DNA of 60,466 bases from Alphaproteobacteria bacterium (GCA_022823305.1 JAJDXK010000006.1:1-60466); one strand, 5' to 3'; shown: positions 6,799 through 15,856, numbered from the stretch's first letter. Notes: generated by a model not told the origin, from the sequence alone. Program-made: numbers and translations.

Positions 6799-9147
6799 CT
6801 ACGGCAGCGGCCCGTCCTTGAGGAAGCCGTCGATCACGTTCTTCATGATCCTGGAGACGTTGTTGTCGTAGTCGTTGTGCGAGAGGCTGCCGCACCAGAC
6901 CAGCGAGCCCGGCCCGAACACCGCGCCGTCGTTGGGCGTCTTGTAGTAGATCATGTCGGCCCGGACCTGCGGGTTCTCGTGCCCGCCGCCGTAATAGCCG
7001 CGGCAGGCGAAGTGGATCTCCTCGTTGACCTGGAGCATCAGGTCGGTGTGGCCCTCGGAGCGGGCGAGCAGATAGCCCTTGTGCGGCGTGCCGAACTCGA
7101 GGTCGTAGCGGTCGAGCTCGAGGCCCGCGGCGCCGCCGCCGACGAGGCCGAAGTCGCCGATGATCTCGTCATCGCCGATGCCCTCGAAGATCCACTCGCA
7201 CTCGGAGCGGAAGCTGTCGGGCTCGCGCCTGTAGTAGGACGAGACGTCGAAGCCGTAGGCCGTGAAGGTCAGCCCGCAGACCTTGCTCGGGATCCGCCCC
7301 CGCGCCCGCCACATGCCGCCGAACTTGCCGTCGAAGGCGTTGTTGTACTCGCCGGGGTTGGCGGTCCAGGCGCGGGTGCCCGCCTCGCCCTTGCGCACCT
7401 CGATGATGTTGCCGTTGTCGGGGTGGTACTGGCTGCACCAGTAGAACCCGTCGGCGCCGAGGTAGAGCCAGCGGCCGCCCTGCTGCTGGTAGGCCTCGTA
7501 GGCGTCGATCATGCTCTCGGACGAGTACTCGGGGTGCGAGCCGGTCAGCACCACGCGGTACTGGTTGAGCAGCGCCACGCCCTCGCGGTCGAGGTCCTCG
7601 TCGGTGTGCAGGTCGTAGTCGAAGCCCACGGCCTCCAGCCAGTCGGTGAGGTGGAGGTCGCCGTTGAGCTGCCAGAGCGAGGGCGAGAGCCAGTGCCGGT
7701 ACTTGGGCCGCATGTTGAGGATCGGCCGGAGCCTGGACGAGTAGCAGACGCCGCTGCCGTCGGAATGCAGCGAGTAGGTGGAAAGCCCGTACTCCCGATG
7801 CTCGTTGAGGTAGAGGTCGGAGGCCTGCATCAGCGGCACCTTGCCCGCGAGCAACTGCGCCACCACCGAGTTGGTCGCCAGGTTGTCGTTGGAATAGGCG
7901 AGGTAGCTGTTGGTCGGGATGATGACCGCGACCCGCGCCGAGGGCTGGTTCTTGGGCGGACGCACCACGAAGGGGATGTAGTCCTCGGTGGCGGACGATT
8001 CCTCGCCGCCGATGCGGAGCCGGGCTGCGTAGAAGCCGCTCTTCAGCCCCTCCGGCGCGGTGAAGCCGAAGTCCGCGTCCCAGCGCGCGTCGTCGATATC
8101 GTCGTCGTGGAAGTGGATGGCGCCGTATTCCTCCGGCGCGTGGTGGTAGACGATCTCGTCCGCACTCCAGTTGTAGCCGGTCATGCCGCGCGCCGGCAGG
8201 TTGATGGCGTGGCCGTTCAGCACGTTGGGCGAGGTGTCGACGACGTAGGTCGAGGCGATGTTCTTGGTGATGTTGGCCTGGAAGTCCCAGGCGCCGACCA
8301 CGGCCCGCCTGAGGTCCGCCGCACAGCCCTTGAAGCCGCGCGCGAGCGCGTCGATGTCCTGCTTGCCGAGCGCTCCGGCGGTGAGCCTGGGGCGGTCGAT
8401 CTTGCCGTTGTAGGTGTCGCACTGCTCGGGCAGCGCCACCGGGGTCAGCGCCTCCTTGTAGTGGGCGCCGCAGATCGAGCGGCCCGAATCCGACACCCGG
8501 GTCGCCGCGGCCATGAGGAAGGGCGCGTCGTTGGCGCCGGGTCCGGTGCTACAGCTGTCGGAGACGACGGCCGTGGTCTCCTCGGCCGGGTGCAGCAGCG
8601 CCATGCCGAGGCCACCGTTGGCGGACGTCACCACCGGCTCCTGGTAGAGGCAGACCGCGCCGCTCTCGGCGTCGTAGGAGGCGGCGGCGAGGTACCACAC
8701 CTTGCGCAGCAGCGGCTTGCCGCTGGAGACCGTGTGCACGTTCTTGCCGTCGCCGATACAGAGCGCGAGGCAGCCCGCGTCGTCGACGAAGAGGCCGTAG
8801 CCGGTGTCGTCCACCCACTTGGTGAGGATGCCCTGGCGGCCCTTGGTCGGCGTCGTCGGGAAGATGAAGGCCTGGATGGTGAAGCTCGAGACCGACATGC
8901 GGTCGTCGTGCGGCACGATCACGTAGGAGCCGCCGTGGATCTTCTGGTTGCGGCCCGAGTGGGTGCCGTCGAAGGGGGCGTCGATCTCCTCTTCCTTGTA
9001 GCCGGGGCCGTCGGGGTTGGTGTCGCCGTGTATCAGGCGCACCAGCTTGGCCTCGTAGTCCTCGCCCTTCTCGGAGTTCACGTAGAAGGTGATGTCGTCG
9101 CCCGGACGGATCGAATAGCGGTCGCTGTATCCGGTGATCCGCAGCAT
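6799..9147 (-). CDS. dmfA2: N,N-dimethylformamidase-type large subunit, copy 1
   Basis: A 782-residue cytoplasmic protein matching the DMFase large subunit in length and motifs. Order: an N-terminal beta region (YSIRPGDDITFYV), a LamG/concanavalin-like domain at about 85-290 (IFPTTPTKGRQGILTKW), and a Rossmann-like catalytic half. The mononuclear iron ligands of the Paracoccus enzyme (recalled as two Tyr and one Glu) correspond by spacing to Y418 (SYLAY), Y458 (GLSTY) and E540 (SHPEY), with H538 beside the Glu and E677 in GAAGLE. The catalytic Asn is Asp here (D566, GADGFYW). The start at 9147 matches the paralogue's N-terminus; a GGGAGAG site lies upstream. The small-subunit gene ends 45 bases upstream. 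The reaction would be hydrolysis of an N-substituted formamide or related amide; the true substrate is unknown. Confidence 0.82.
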   Translation of the reverse strand: MLRITGYSDRYSIRPGDDITFYVNSEKGEDYEAKLVRLIHGDTNPDGPGYKEEEIDAPFDGTHSGRNQKIHGGSYVIVPHDDRMSVSSFTIQAFIFPTTPTKGRQGILTKWVDDTGYGLFVDDAGCLALCIGDGKNVHTVSSGKPLLRKVWYLAAASYDAESGAVCLYQEPVVTSANGGLGMALLHPAEETTAVVSDSCSTGPGANDAPFLMAAATRVSDSGRSICGAHYKEALTPVALPEQCDTYNGKIDRPRLTAGALGKQDIDALARGFKGCAADLRRAVVGAWDFQANITKNIASTYVVDTSPNVLNGHAINLPARGMTGYNWSADEIVYHHAPEEYGAIHFHDDDIDDARWDADFGFTAPEGLKSGFYAARLRIGGEESSATEDYIPFVVRPPKNQPSARVAVIIPTNSYLAYSNDNLATNSVVAQLLAGKVPLMQASDLYLNEHREYGLSTYSLHSDGSGVCYSSRLRPILNMRPKYRHWLSPSLWQLNGDLHLTDWLEAVGFDYDLHTDEDLDREGVALLNQYRVVLTGSHPEYSSESMIDAYEAYQQQGGRWLYLGADGFYWCSQYHPDNGNIIEVRKGEAGTRAWTANPGEYNNAFDGKFGGMWRARGRIPSKVCGLTFTAYGFDVSSYYRREPDSFRSECEWIFEGIGDDEIIGDFGLVGGGAAGLELDRYDLEFGTPHKGYLLARSEGHTDLMLQVNEEIHFACRGYYGGGHENPQVRADMIYYKTPNDGAVFGPGSLVWCGSLSHNDYDNNVSRIMKNVIDGFLKDGPLP

Positions 9148-9192
9148 TGTCGTCTCTCCCAACCCTGTGTTCGTCTGATCCTGGAACGCTGC

Positions 9193-9621
9193 CTACGAGC
9201 CGTAGCCGTAGAGCGAGAGGAGGTCGTTGACCCGCTTCACGAAGATGGCGTGCTCGCACGCGTCCTCGCTGGGGTAGCTCTCGTCCTCCAGGATCTTGAC
9301 CGGCTCCCCGCGCACGCCCGAGGTGATGCCGATGCGGTATTCCTGGTGCGGCCTGGTGCAGATCCGCACGTACTTGCCCGTCATCGGCGCGCGGCGCAGC
9401 TTGTCGATCACGGTGATGAGGTCGGGGCTGTGGCCGACGCCGGCCTTGCCCGCCTTGCCGGGCTTGCCGACGGGATTGTTGCGGTGCTCCTCGATCAGCC
9501 GGGCACGGGTCTCCGGGTCGGTGAGCAGGGGCAGCACGTAGGTGCGGGTAATGAAGTCGTCGGTCGACGCTCGGCCCTGGTCGAGCTCGATGCCGGTTTG
9601 TTCTGGAATGTTCGGGCGCAT
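9193..9621 (-). CDS. dmfA1: N,N-dimethylformamidase-type small subunit, copy 1
   Basis: A 142-residue protein close to the length of the known DMFase small subunit. Matching features, as I recall the Paracoccus protein, are an N-terminal helical part with IEEHRNNPVG, then FxGKY-like MTGKYVRICTR, EYRIG, EPVKILED and the helix CEHAIFVKRVND. It would form an alpha2beta2 complex with the large subunit encoded immediately downstream. The ATG at 9621 follows a very strong site (GGGAGGAGAGGA). The run GKPGKAGKAGVG at about residues 54-65 is a flexible, basic insertion. It begins the group 9621 to 5542. Confidence 0.8.
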   Translation of the reverse strand: MRPNIPEQTGIELDQGRASTDDFITRTYVLPLLTDPETRARLIEEHRNNPVGKPGKAGKAGVGHSPDLITVIDKLRRAPMTGKYVRICTRPHQEYRIGITSGVRGEPVKILEDESYPSEDACEHAIFVKRVNDLLSLYGYGS

Positions 9622-9642
9622 CCTCTCCTCCCTGATGCGCGC

Positions 9643-9669
9643 TCCGCCGCCCCGGAGGCGGGCGGCGGA
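9643..9669. terminator. GC hairpin between DUF1232 and DMFase genes
   Basis: A perfect 9-base stem, 9643-9651 against 9661-9669 (TCCGCCGCC / GGCGGCGGA), with a 9-base loop. It lies after the DUF1232 stop and before the small-subunit ATG on the minus strand. No T-run follows, so termination would not be classical; it could be a weak terminator or an RNA stability element. Confidence 0.3.
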
Positions 9670-9740
9670 ACGGCCGACAAAAGCGCCCGGAATGTAGCCC
9701 GACGGCAAGGCCGGGGACAAGCCCGTCCCGCCGGCCGGCC

Positions 9741-10145
9741 TCACGAATTGCGGCCGGCGCCTCCCTCGCCCGTGAGCTTGCGCCAGAGCCACGAGACCCA
9801 GCCCGGCCGCCCCGCGTCGGCCACCTGCGCCCGGGCGCGGCACTCCTCCATCACGTGCGCCGGCGTCATGCGATAGGCGAGCCAGAGGGCCAGCGCCGCC
9901 ACCGCGAGGTCGTCGAGCATCCCGAGCACCGGAATCACGTCGGGGATCAGGTCGACCGGGCTCGCGAGGTAGGCCAGCAGCAGGACCAGCGCCGCCTTGA
10001 CCGGCCAGGGCGTCTCGCGGTGACGGAACACCAGCCACAGCGTGTGGACCTCGACCTTGAGGCGCCGCGCCAGCCGGTCGAGGAAGGCGATCAGCCCCTC
10101 GGCGCCCCCGCCAGCGCCGCCGGCCCCGCGCTCGTCAGGGGCCAC
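9741..10145 (-). CDS. DUF1232 (YkvA-like) membrane protein
   Basis: A 134-residue protein with the DUF1232 core WPVKAALVLLLAYLASPVDLIPDVIPVLGMLDDLAV (about 47-82, conserved SPVDLIPD and DD), which forms one or two membrane segments. The C-terminus is basic and contains WVSWLWRKL. The start is a GTG inside the end of the upstream Smr gene (11-base overlap). No biochemical role is established for this family. The overlap implies co-translation with the Smr-domain protein. Confidence 0.8.
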   Translation of the reverse strand: MAPDERGAGGAGGGAEGLIAFLDRLARRLKVEVHTLWLVFRHRETPWPVKAALVLLLAYLASPVDLIPDVIPVLGMLDDLAVAALALWLAYRMTPAHVMEECRARAQVADAGRPGWVSWLWRKLTGEGGAGRNS

Positions 10146-10728
10146 GGTCGGGGGCGGCGGGCTTGCGGCTCTTGAGCAGGACGTTGAGCGCGCCGGCGCC
10201 GCCGCCGCTCTCGGGCGGGTTGGAGATGGCGACGATGTGCCGGCGCAGCGCGGGCTCGTTGAGCCAGCGCGGCGCCATGCGGCGCAGCACGCCGCCCTCG
10301 CCGCTCGCCACCGAGCCCTTGCCGGTGATGACCTGGACGCAGCGCCGCCCCGCCATGCGGCTCTCGCCGATGAAGCGCCGGAGCGCCTCGTGCGCCTGGG
10401 CCTCGGTCTTGCCGTGCAGGTCGAGGCGGGCCTCGACGGGGAGCTGCCCGCGCCTGAGCCGCCGCGCCGTGCGCTTGTCGAGCCCCGCCGGCGCCGTCGG
10501 GTCGAGCGCGGGCAGCGGCGGCGGAGAGGGCTGGCGGCGCGGCGCGGGCTTCGCCGGCACGGCAGCCTTTCGCGGCTTCCTGGCCTGCTTGGGCGGCGCT
10601 GCGGGCTCTTCGGATGCCTCGTCCCCGGCCGGCCGCTCGACGCGCTTCGGGATCGGCGTCACGTCGCGGGCGACGTGCTGCCAGAGCGTCGCTTCCTCGT
10701 CCCGCACCCGGCGTCCGCCCACGCTCAC
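10135..10728 (-). CDS. Smr-domain protein
   Basis: A 197-residue cytoplasmic protein. The N-terminal half is low-complexity and Pro/Lys/Arg-rich. The C-terminal Smr domain starts at about residue 98 with LDLHGKTEAQAHEALRRFI and contains VQVITGKG and the closing LNVLLK. The LDxHG and TGKG motifs are those of the MutS2-type Smr nuclease/RNA-binding family. The GTG start forms a GTGA overlap with the lutC stop. The Smr-mltA-Tim44-fxsA-secB neighbourhood is a recurring alphaproteobacterial arrangement; here lutABC is placed inside it. Confidence 0.85.
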   Translation of the reverse strand: MSVGGRRVRDEEATLWQHVARDVTPIPKRVERPAGDEASEEPAAPPKQARKPRKAAVPAKPAPRRQPSPPPLPALDPTAPAGLDKRTARRLRRGQLPVEARLDLHGKTEAQAHEALRRFIGESRMAGRRCVQVITGKGSVASGEGGVLRRMAPRWLNEPALRRHIVAISNPPESGGGAGALNVLLKSRKPAAPDRGP

Positions 10729-11441
10729 GGCGCTTCTTCCTCCACGATCACGATGTGCAGCCGGCGCGGCCCGTGGGCGCCGAGCGCGATGGTCTGCTCG
10801 ATGTCTGCAGTGCGCGAGGGGCCGGTGACGAGGTTGACCGTGCGCGGCATGAAGCCGCCGTCGTCCGCGTCGCCCGCCTCGCCTGCGCCCTGCTCGCGCA
10901 GCCGCGCCCAGCCCTCCTCGTAGGCGCCGCCGATCCTCTCTGCCGGCAGCACCACGATGTGGGTCTCCGGCAGGAAGTTGAGGGTGGACGGGTGCTCCGG
11001 CCCGGAGGCCATCATCAGCGTCCCGGTCTCCGCGAAGCCCATGACGGCGCCGGTCACGGCCACCCTGTCCGCTTCCTCCGCCCGGCCCCGGCGGATCGCG
11101 AGCAGCGGCTTGTCCGCCCAGGGATAGGCGTCGAGCGCGGCATCCGGCGCCATCGCCAGCGCCGGCGGCAGGTTGTGCTGTGCCAGGTAGTCGGCCACGG
11201 CACCCGGCACCGCCTCCGGTCCGGCGACGCGGTCGACGGTGGCGAACACCTTCTCCGCCATCTCGGTGAAGAGGGCGACCCTCTCCGCCTGCGGCAGGTC
11301 GCTGCGCGCCGGCACGAGGTTGGGACGGGGGTCGGCGATGCGCGCATCGAGCGTTGCCCGCGCGGCCTCGTCCAGCGGCCCGCGGCCGAGCGAGCGGCGG
11401 ATCGAGCCGAGGATGGCCTCGCGCCCGCCCGCCCCGCTCAT
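10725..11441 (-). CDS. lutC: Lactate utilisation protein C (LutC/YkgG family)
   Basis: A 238-residue protein of the LutC/DUF162 fold. Visible patterns are GVMGFAETGTL-like GAVMGFAETGTLMM, EHPSTLNFLPETHIVVLP and a closing GAHGPRRLHIVIVE. It is the third component of the LutABC lactate-oxidising complex, which passes electrons from L-lactate to the respiratory chain. The ATG overlaps the lutB stop (ATGA). The order lutA-lutB-lutC matches the standard operon. Confidence 0.88.
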   Translation of the reverse strand: MSGAGGREAILGSIRRSLGRGPLDEAARATLDARIADPRPNLVPARSDLPQAERVALFTEMAEKVFATVDRVAGPEAVPGAVADYLAQHNLPPALAMAPDAALDAYPWADKPLLAIRRGRAEEADRVAVTGAVMGFAETGTLMMASGPEHPSTLNFLPETHIVVLPAERIGGAYEEGWARLREQGAGEAGDADDGGFMPRTVNLVTGPSRTADIEQTIALGAHGPRRLHIVIVEEEAP

Positions 11442-12856
11442 GCCTTGCGCTCCTTGCGCCAGAGCGCGTGGAAGGTCGCGCCCTCCGGCGCCGGCATGTC
11501 GCGGGCGCCGGTCCAGCCGCCGGCGAGCGGGAGCCGCACGAAGCGCCCGCGCCGGCGGCCGAGCGCGCCCATCATGCCGATGCCGATGCCGGTGAGGCAG
11601 CGGTAGAGCGCGGGCCGCCTGGCGAGCCAGGCCCAGGCGCCGATCCCGCGCCGCACCGCCGCCGGCGCGAGCCCCTGCGCGAACTCCTGCTCGCGCAGCT
11701 TGCGCATCAGCCCCGGCAGCGGGATGCGCACGGGGCAGACCTCCTCGCAGCGGCCGCAGAAGCTCGATGCGTTGGGCAGGTGGCGCGCCTCCTCGAGGCC
11801 GATCAGATTGGGGGTCAGCACCGCGCCCACCGGGCCGGGATAGACCCAGCCGTAGGCATGCCCGCCCACCGCGCCGTAGACCGGGCAGTGGTTCATGCAG
11901 GCGCCGCACTTGATGCAGCGCAGCACCTCGCGGAACTCCGAGCCCAGCATCCGGGAGCGCCCGTTGTCGAGCAGCACCACGTGGTAGGCCTCGGGCCCGT
12001 CGGCATCGCCCGGCCGGCGCGGGCCGGTGGAGACCGTGGTGTAGGTGGAAAACTCCTGCCCCGTGGCAGAGCGCGCGAGCACGCGCATGATGGTGGTCGC
12101 GTCCTCCAGCGTCGGCACCACCTTCTCCAGCGTCGCGATGACGATGTGCATGCGGGGCAGGATCTGCGTGAGGTCGGCGTTGCCCTCGTTGGTGACGACG
12201 GCGCTGGAGCCGGTCTCGGCGATCAGGAAGTTGGCGCCGGTGATGCCGACATCGGCGGCGAGGTAGCGCGGGCGCAGCACCTCGCGGGCCTCCTCCACCA
12301 GCTCCTCGACGCGCTCCAGCCGCCGGGTGCGGCCGAGGGGCGTGTGCTTCTCGTGGAAGAGGTCGGCGACCTGATCGCGGGTCTTGTGCACCGCCGGCGC
12401 GATGATGTGGCTCGGACGCTCGTCCGCGAGCTGCACCACGTACTCGCCGAGGTCGGTCTCCACCGGCTCGATTCCATGCTCCTCGAGGAAGGGGTTGAGC
12501 GCCATCTCCTCGGCGATCATGGACTTGCTCTTGGTCACCGTCTTCGCGTCCGCCTCGCGGCAGAGCGCGAGGATGCGCTCGCGGGCCTGCTCCGGCGTCT
12601 CGCACCAGTGCACCGTGCCGCCGCTGGCCCTCACCCGCTCCTCGAAGCGCTCCAGGTAGTGGTCGAGGTGGGCGAGCACGTGGTCCTTGATGGCGCGCGC
12701 CTCGTCGCGCAGCGCCTCGAACTCCGGCAGGCGCTCGGCTGCCTCGGCCCGCTTGACCTGGAAGCCGCCCTGGAAGCGCGCGAGCGAGGTCTGCAGCGCG
12801 GCGTCCCGCAGGCCGGCGCGGGCGTTGGCGACGAAGGTGCGGCTGGTGGCGTCCAC
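11438..12856 (-). CDS. lutB: Lactate utilisation iron-sulfur protein LutB
   Basis: A 472-residue protein with two [4Fe-4S] motifs in its C-terminal half, CIKCGACMNHCPVYG and CGRCEEVCPVRIP, preceded by the LutB/DUF162 domain with KSKSMIAEE and GITGANFLIAETGS. It transfers electrons within the LutABC complex. The GTG at 12856 is chosen because it follows the lutA stop by 13 bases with a GGGG stretch between; the frame also continues upstream as a shadow of lutA. Co-transcribed with its neighbours. Confidence 0.88.
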   Translation of the reverse strand: MDATSRTFVANARAGLRDAALQTSLARFQGGFQVKRAEAAERLPEFEALRDEARAIKDHVLAHLDHYLERFEERVRASGGTVHWCETPEQARERILALCREADAKTVTKSKSMIAEEMALNPFLEEHGIEPVETDLGEYVVQLADERPSHIIAPAVHKTRDQVADLFHEKHTPLGRTRRLERVEELVEEAREVLRPRYLAADVGITGANFLIAETGSSAVVTNEGNADLTQILPRMHIVIATLEKVVPTLEDATTIMRVLARSATGQEFSTYTTVSTGPRRPGDADGPEAYHVVLLDNGRSRMLGSEFREVLRCIKCGACMNHCPVYGAVGGHAYGWVYPGPVGAVLTPNLIGLEEARHLPNASSFCGRCEEVCPVRIPLPGLMRKLREQEFAQGLAPAAVRRGIGAWAWLARRPALYRCLTGIGIGMMGALGRRRGRFVRLPLAGGWTGARDMPAPEGATFHALWRKERKA

Positions 12857-12869
12857 GGCCCCGCGCCCC

Positions 12870-13643
12870 TCAGCGGCCCTTGGCCGGCTCGCCGATGGCC
12901 GGGCGTCCGCCCATGCCGGCCAGCACCTCGGCGACGTGGCGCGCGCGCACGGCCGAGCCCTCGCGCGAGAGCCGGCCCGCGATGTTGAGCAGGCAGCCCA
13001 TGTCGCCGGCCAGCACCGTGCCCGCGCCGGTGGCGGCGATGTCCTTCGCCTTGTCCGCCACCATGCGGCCCGAGATGTCGGGGTACTTGACGCAGAAGGT
13101 GCCGCCGAAGCCGCAGCAGACATCCCGGGCCGAGAGCTCGGCGAGCTCCAGCCCCTCCACCGTGGCGAGCAGTTGCCGGGGCTGCGCGCGGACGCCCATC
13201 TCGCGCAGGCTGGAGCATGAATCGTGGTAGGCGACGCGCCCCTCGTGGCGCGCGTCCACGCTCGCCACGCCGCACTCGTCCACCAGGAAGGACACCAGCT
13301 CGAAGGTCTTTTCCGCGAGCCTCTTCGCCCGCTCCTCCCACACCGGGTCGCCGGCGAAGAGCGCCGGATAGTGACGCCGGATCATGCCGGCGCAGGAGCC
13401 GGACGGCGCCACCGTCGCGTCGAAGGGCTCGAAGGCGGCGATCACGCCCTCGGCGATGGCCCTGGTGTCGGCCCGGTCGCCCGCGTTGTAGGCGGGCTGG
13501 CCGCAGCAGGTCTGCGCCGCCGGCACCGTCACCGCGCAGCCGGCGCGCTCCAGCAGCTTCACGGCGGCGAAGCCCACCGTCGGCCGGAACAGGTCGACGA
13601 GGCAGGTCACGAAGAGGCCGACCCGGCGGGGCGTTGCGGGCAT
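12870..13643 (-). CDS. lutA: Lactate utilisation protein LutA (CCG-domain)
   Basis: A 257-residue protein with two cysteine-rich CCG domains: CLVDLF...CCGQPAYN...GSCAGM in the first half and DSCSSLREMG...CCGFGGTFCVK...GDMGCLLNIAG in the second. These bind Fe-S clusters in LutA/GlpC/HdrB-type proteins. It starts the lutABC unit; the gap of only 35 bases to the mltA stop suggests read-through from the mltA promoter as well as its own. Confidence 0.88.
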   Translation of the reverse strand: MPATPRRVGLFVTCLVDLFRPTVGFAAVKLLERAGCAVTVPAAQTCCGQPAYNAGDRADTRAIAEGVIAAFEPFDATVAPSGSCAGMIRRHYPALFAGDPVWEERAKRLAEKTFELVSFLVDECGVASVDARHEGRVAYHDSCSSLREMGVRAQPRQLLATVEGLELAELSARDVCCGFGGTFCVKYPDISGRMVADKAKDIAATGAGTVLAGDMGCLLNIAGRLSREGSAVRARHVAEVLAGMGGRPAIGEPAKGR

Positions 13644-13678
13644 GGACGGCTCGTAAGGATGTGAAAGGGGCGGAAAGA

Positions 13679-14884
13679 CTAGTCGAGGTGCGCGCTCACG
13701 TCGAGACCGCGGGGCAGCAGCAGCCAGTAGCGGCCCGCGTGCCGCATGCGGCCCGCGATGGCGCCCGCATCGTCGCCCGTGCCCCAGAAGACATCGCCCC
13801 GCACCGGGCCGCGGATTGCGGAGCCTGAGTCCTGCGCCACCATGAGGCGGCGCACGCGGCGGTCCTTGCCGGCGGGGTCCGGGCCGGGCACGCCGGCCTC
13901 GAGCCAGAGCGGCGCCGTCAGCGGCACGAAGCGGCGGTCCACCGCGAGCGAGCGCCCGGCGGTGAGCGCCACCCCTTGCGCGCCGACCGGACCGTCCGCG
14001 GCCTCGCCCTCCTCCAGCCAGCGGAAGAAGATGTAGGAGGGGTTCTCCTGCATCAGCGCGGACGCCTGGCCGGGATTGGCCGCGAGCCAGGCGCGGATCG
14101 AGGGCATCGAGACCTCGTCCGCGCCGAGGGCGCCGCGCTCGACCAGCGAGCGCCCGATCGCGCGATAGGCGTGTCCGTTGCTGGCCGCGTGGGCGATGCG
14201 GCGCGTGCTGCCGTCCTCGAAGGCGATGCGGCCCGAGCCCTGGATGTGCAGGAAGAAGGCGTCGACCGGGTCCTCGACCCAGGCGAGCTCCAGCCCGCGC
14301 TCCGCCAGCGCGCCCGCGTCGATCTCGGCGCGGCTGGCGTAGGGCCGGAGCGCACCCTCCGAGACCCGCCCGGCGATGCGCCCGCCCGCGAGCGCGGGCC
14401 GGAAGAGGCCGAGGTCGACCGACACCAGGTCGTGCGGGCGGCCGTAGAGGGGCACGGTGTAGCGCGCGTCCAGCCGCGCAGACCCGCGCAGCTCGGGCTC
14501 GTAGTAGCCGGTGAAGAGACCCTGAGCCTCCGCGTTGTTGCGCGCCTCGTAGGCGTGGAAGCGGGATTCGAAGAAGGCGCGGGCCTCGCCCTCCTCCCCC
14601 ACCCCTTCGGCCCCGGCGCAGACCGCGCGCCAGTCGCCGACCCGGCCGCCGAGCGGCGCCACGTCGAGCGCCTCGTCGTCGGCACGCGCCGCAAGCTTCG
14701 CGCACGAGCGCCTGAGCGCACCGAGGGCGGCAGCATGATCGTCGGCCTCCCAGCCCGGCAGGGCGTGGAAGGGGACCGGCCGCAGCACCAGCCGGTCCGG
14801 GGGCTCTTGCTCGGGGACGCAGGCCTGCATGGCGATCAGCACAGCGGCGAGCGCCCAGGCGCGGCGCCGGAGCACGGCCCTCAA
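13679..14884 (-). CDS. mltA: Membrane-bound lytic murein transglycosylase A
   Basis: A 401-residue MltA. An N-terminal lipoprotein signal leads to the lipobox around residue 22 (IAMQAC), so the mature protein should be anchored to the outer membrane. The MltA domain contains GYYEPEL, LDARYTVPLYGRP and the C-terminal 3D-type segment AQDSGSAIRGPVRGDVFWG with the catalytic Asp. It cleaves peptidoglycan glycan strands to 1,6-anhydro products. The likely start is TTG at 14884 overlapping the Tim44-like stop; GTG at 14875 is an alternative. Confidence 0.9.
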   Translation of the reverse strand: MRAVLRRRAWALAAVLIAMQACVPEQEPPDRLVLRPVPFHALPGWEADDHAAALGALRRSCAKLAARADDEALDVAPLGGRVGDWRAVCAGAEGVGEEGEARAFFESRFHAYEARNNAEAQGLFTGYYEPELRGSARLDARYTVPLYGRPHDLVSVDLGLFRPALAGGRIAGRVSEGALRPYASRAEIDAGALAERGLELAWVEDPVDAFFLHIQGSGRIAFEDGSTRRIAHAASNGHAYRAIGRSLVERGALGADEVSMPSIRAWLAANPGQASALMQENPSYIFFRWLEEGEAADGPVGAQGVALTAGRSLAVDRRFVPLTAPLWLEAGVPGPDPAGKDRRVRRLMVAQDSGSAIRGPVRGDVFWGTGDDAGAIAGRMRHAGRYWLLLPRGLDVSAHLD

Positions 14885-15669
14885 TTGGGGATGCTGGTCT
14901 CGATCAGCGCCCAGTTGGGATCGGTGGAGCGGGTGTTGCGCGCGAAGGTCCAGATGTCGGTGACCCGCTCGATCAGGCTGGAGTCGCCGCCGACCTCCTC
15001 GCCCTCCTTGTCCCGGACCACGTTGATCTGCTGGCTCACGAACTTGACCGTCACGCGAGCGGTGCTGGCGCGCATCTCGGCGCTGATGATCTCGGCCTCG
15101 TCGAGCGCGACGATCGTGGTCTCCTGGACGTGACCCTCGGCCATGCGCTCGCGGATGGCCGCCGCGAACTCGTCATAGACGTCGTCGCCGAGCAGCGGCC
15201 GCAGCGTCGGCGTGTCGCCCTTGGCGAAGGCGGAGACCACCATCTCGAACGCGGCCTGCGCACCCTGGGTGAAGCGGCGCGGCGAGAACTCGTGGTCCGC
15301 CCGCCTGATCTGCTCGAGCGCGGCCCGCAGCCCGCCCGTCGAGTCGTCCTGCTCCGGCGCCGCCTCGGTCTTCGCCGCGCGGAAGGAAGGCTCCACGACG
15401 GGCTCTTCCGGCGCCATCTCCTGCGGCGCCTCGCGCACGGGCCGGGTGCGGTCCGGCAGCTGGACGACCTCGCCCTGGGGCTGACCATGAGGCTGGCCCT
15501 GTCCCTGGCTCTCCTCTGGCGCCTCCTCGGTCGTGCGGGCGAAGCGGTCGGGATGGCGCTGGCGGTGCTGGCCGGTCCGCCGCCCGAGAACCCCCCGCAA
15601 CCTCAGGATGATGAAGATCGCGATCAGGGCGAAGAATATGATGTCGTAGAACTGAAATCCGTCGGACAT
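14881..15669 (-). CDS. Tim44/TimA-like domain protein
   Basis: A 262-residue protein with one N-terminal membrane segment (about 8-26), a charged Gln/Glu/Pro-rich linker to about residue 100, and a C-terminal Tim44-like domain (GAQAAFEMVVSAFAKGD...LLGDDVYDEF...ITDIWTF-like VTDIWTFAR, NWALIET). Alphaproteobacterial homologues are inner-membrane proteins related to mitochondrial Tim44. The ATG at 15669 precedes the membrane segment directly. Divergent from fxsA; the 187-base gap 15670-15856 holds both promoters. Confidence 0.87.
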   Translation of the reverse strand: MSDGFQFYDIIFFALIAIFIILRLRGVLGRRTGQHRQRHPDRFARTTEEAPEESQGQGQPHGQPQGEVVQLPDRTRPVREAPQEMAPEEPVVEPSFRAAKTEAAPEQDDSTGGLRAALEQIRRADHEFSPRRFTQGAQAAFEMVVSAFAKGDTPTLRPLLGDDVYDEFAAAIRERMAEGHVQETTIVALDEAEIISAEMRASTARVTVKFVSQQINVVRDKEGEEVGGDSSLIERVTDIWTFARNTRSTDPNWALIETSIPN

Positions 15670-15856
15670 GTCCCGAACCTTGTGGGCAGGCGGCCTTCCG
15701 TCGCACAATGGTGACCGGAATCCGGGCCCCGTCGGCGGCGCGCACCGGCGGCCCCGGCGCAGGCGACGGTCCCGCCGAAGCCCGGCGCGGGGAGCCGACA
15801 CGGTTCAAGATAGGTAGAGCGCCGCGCGAGCGCAAGCACGGAGCACACCCCCTTTC

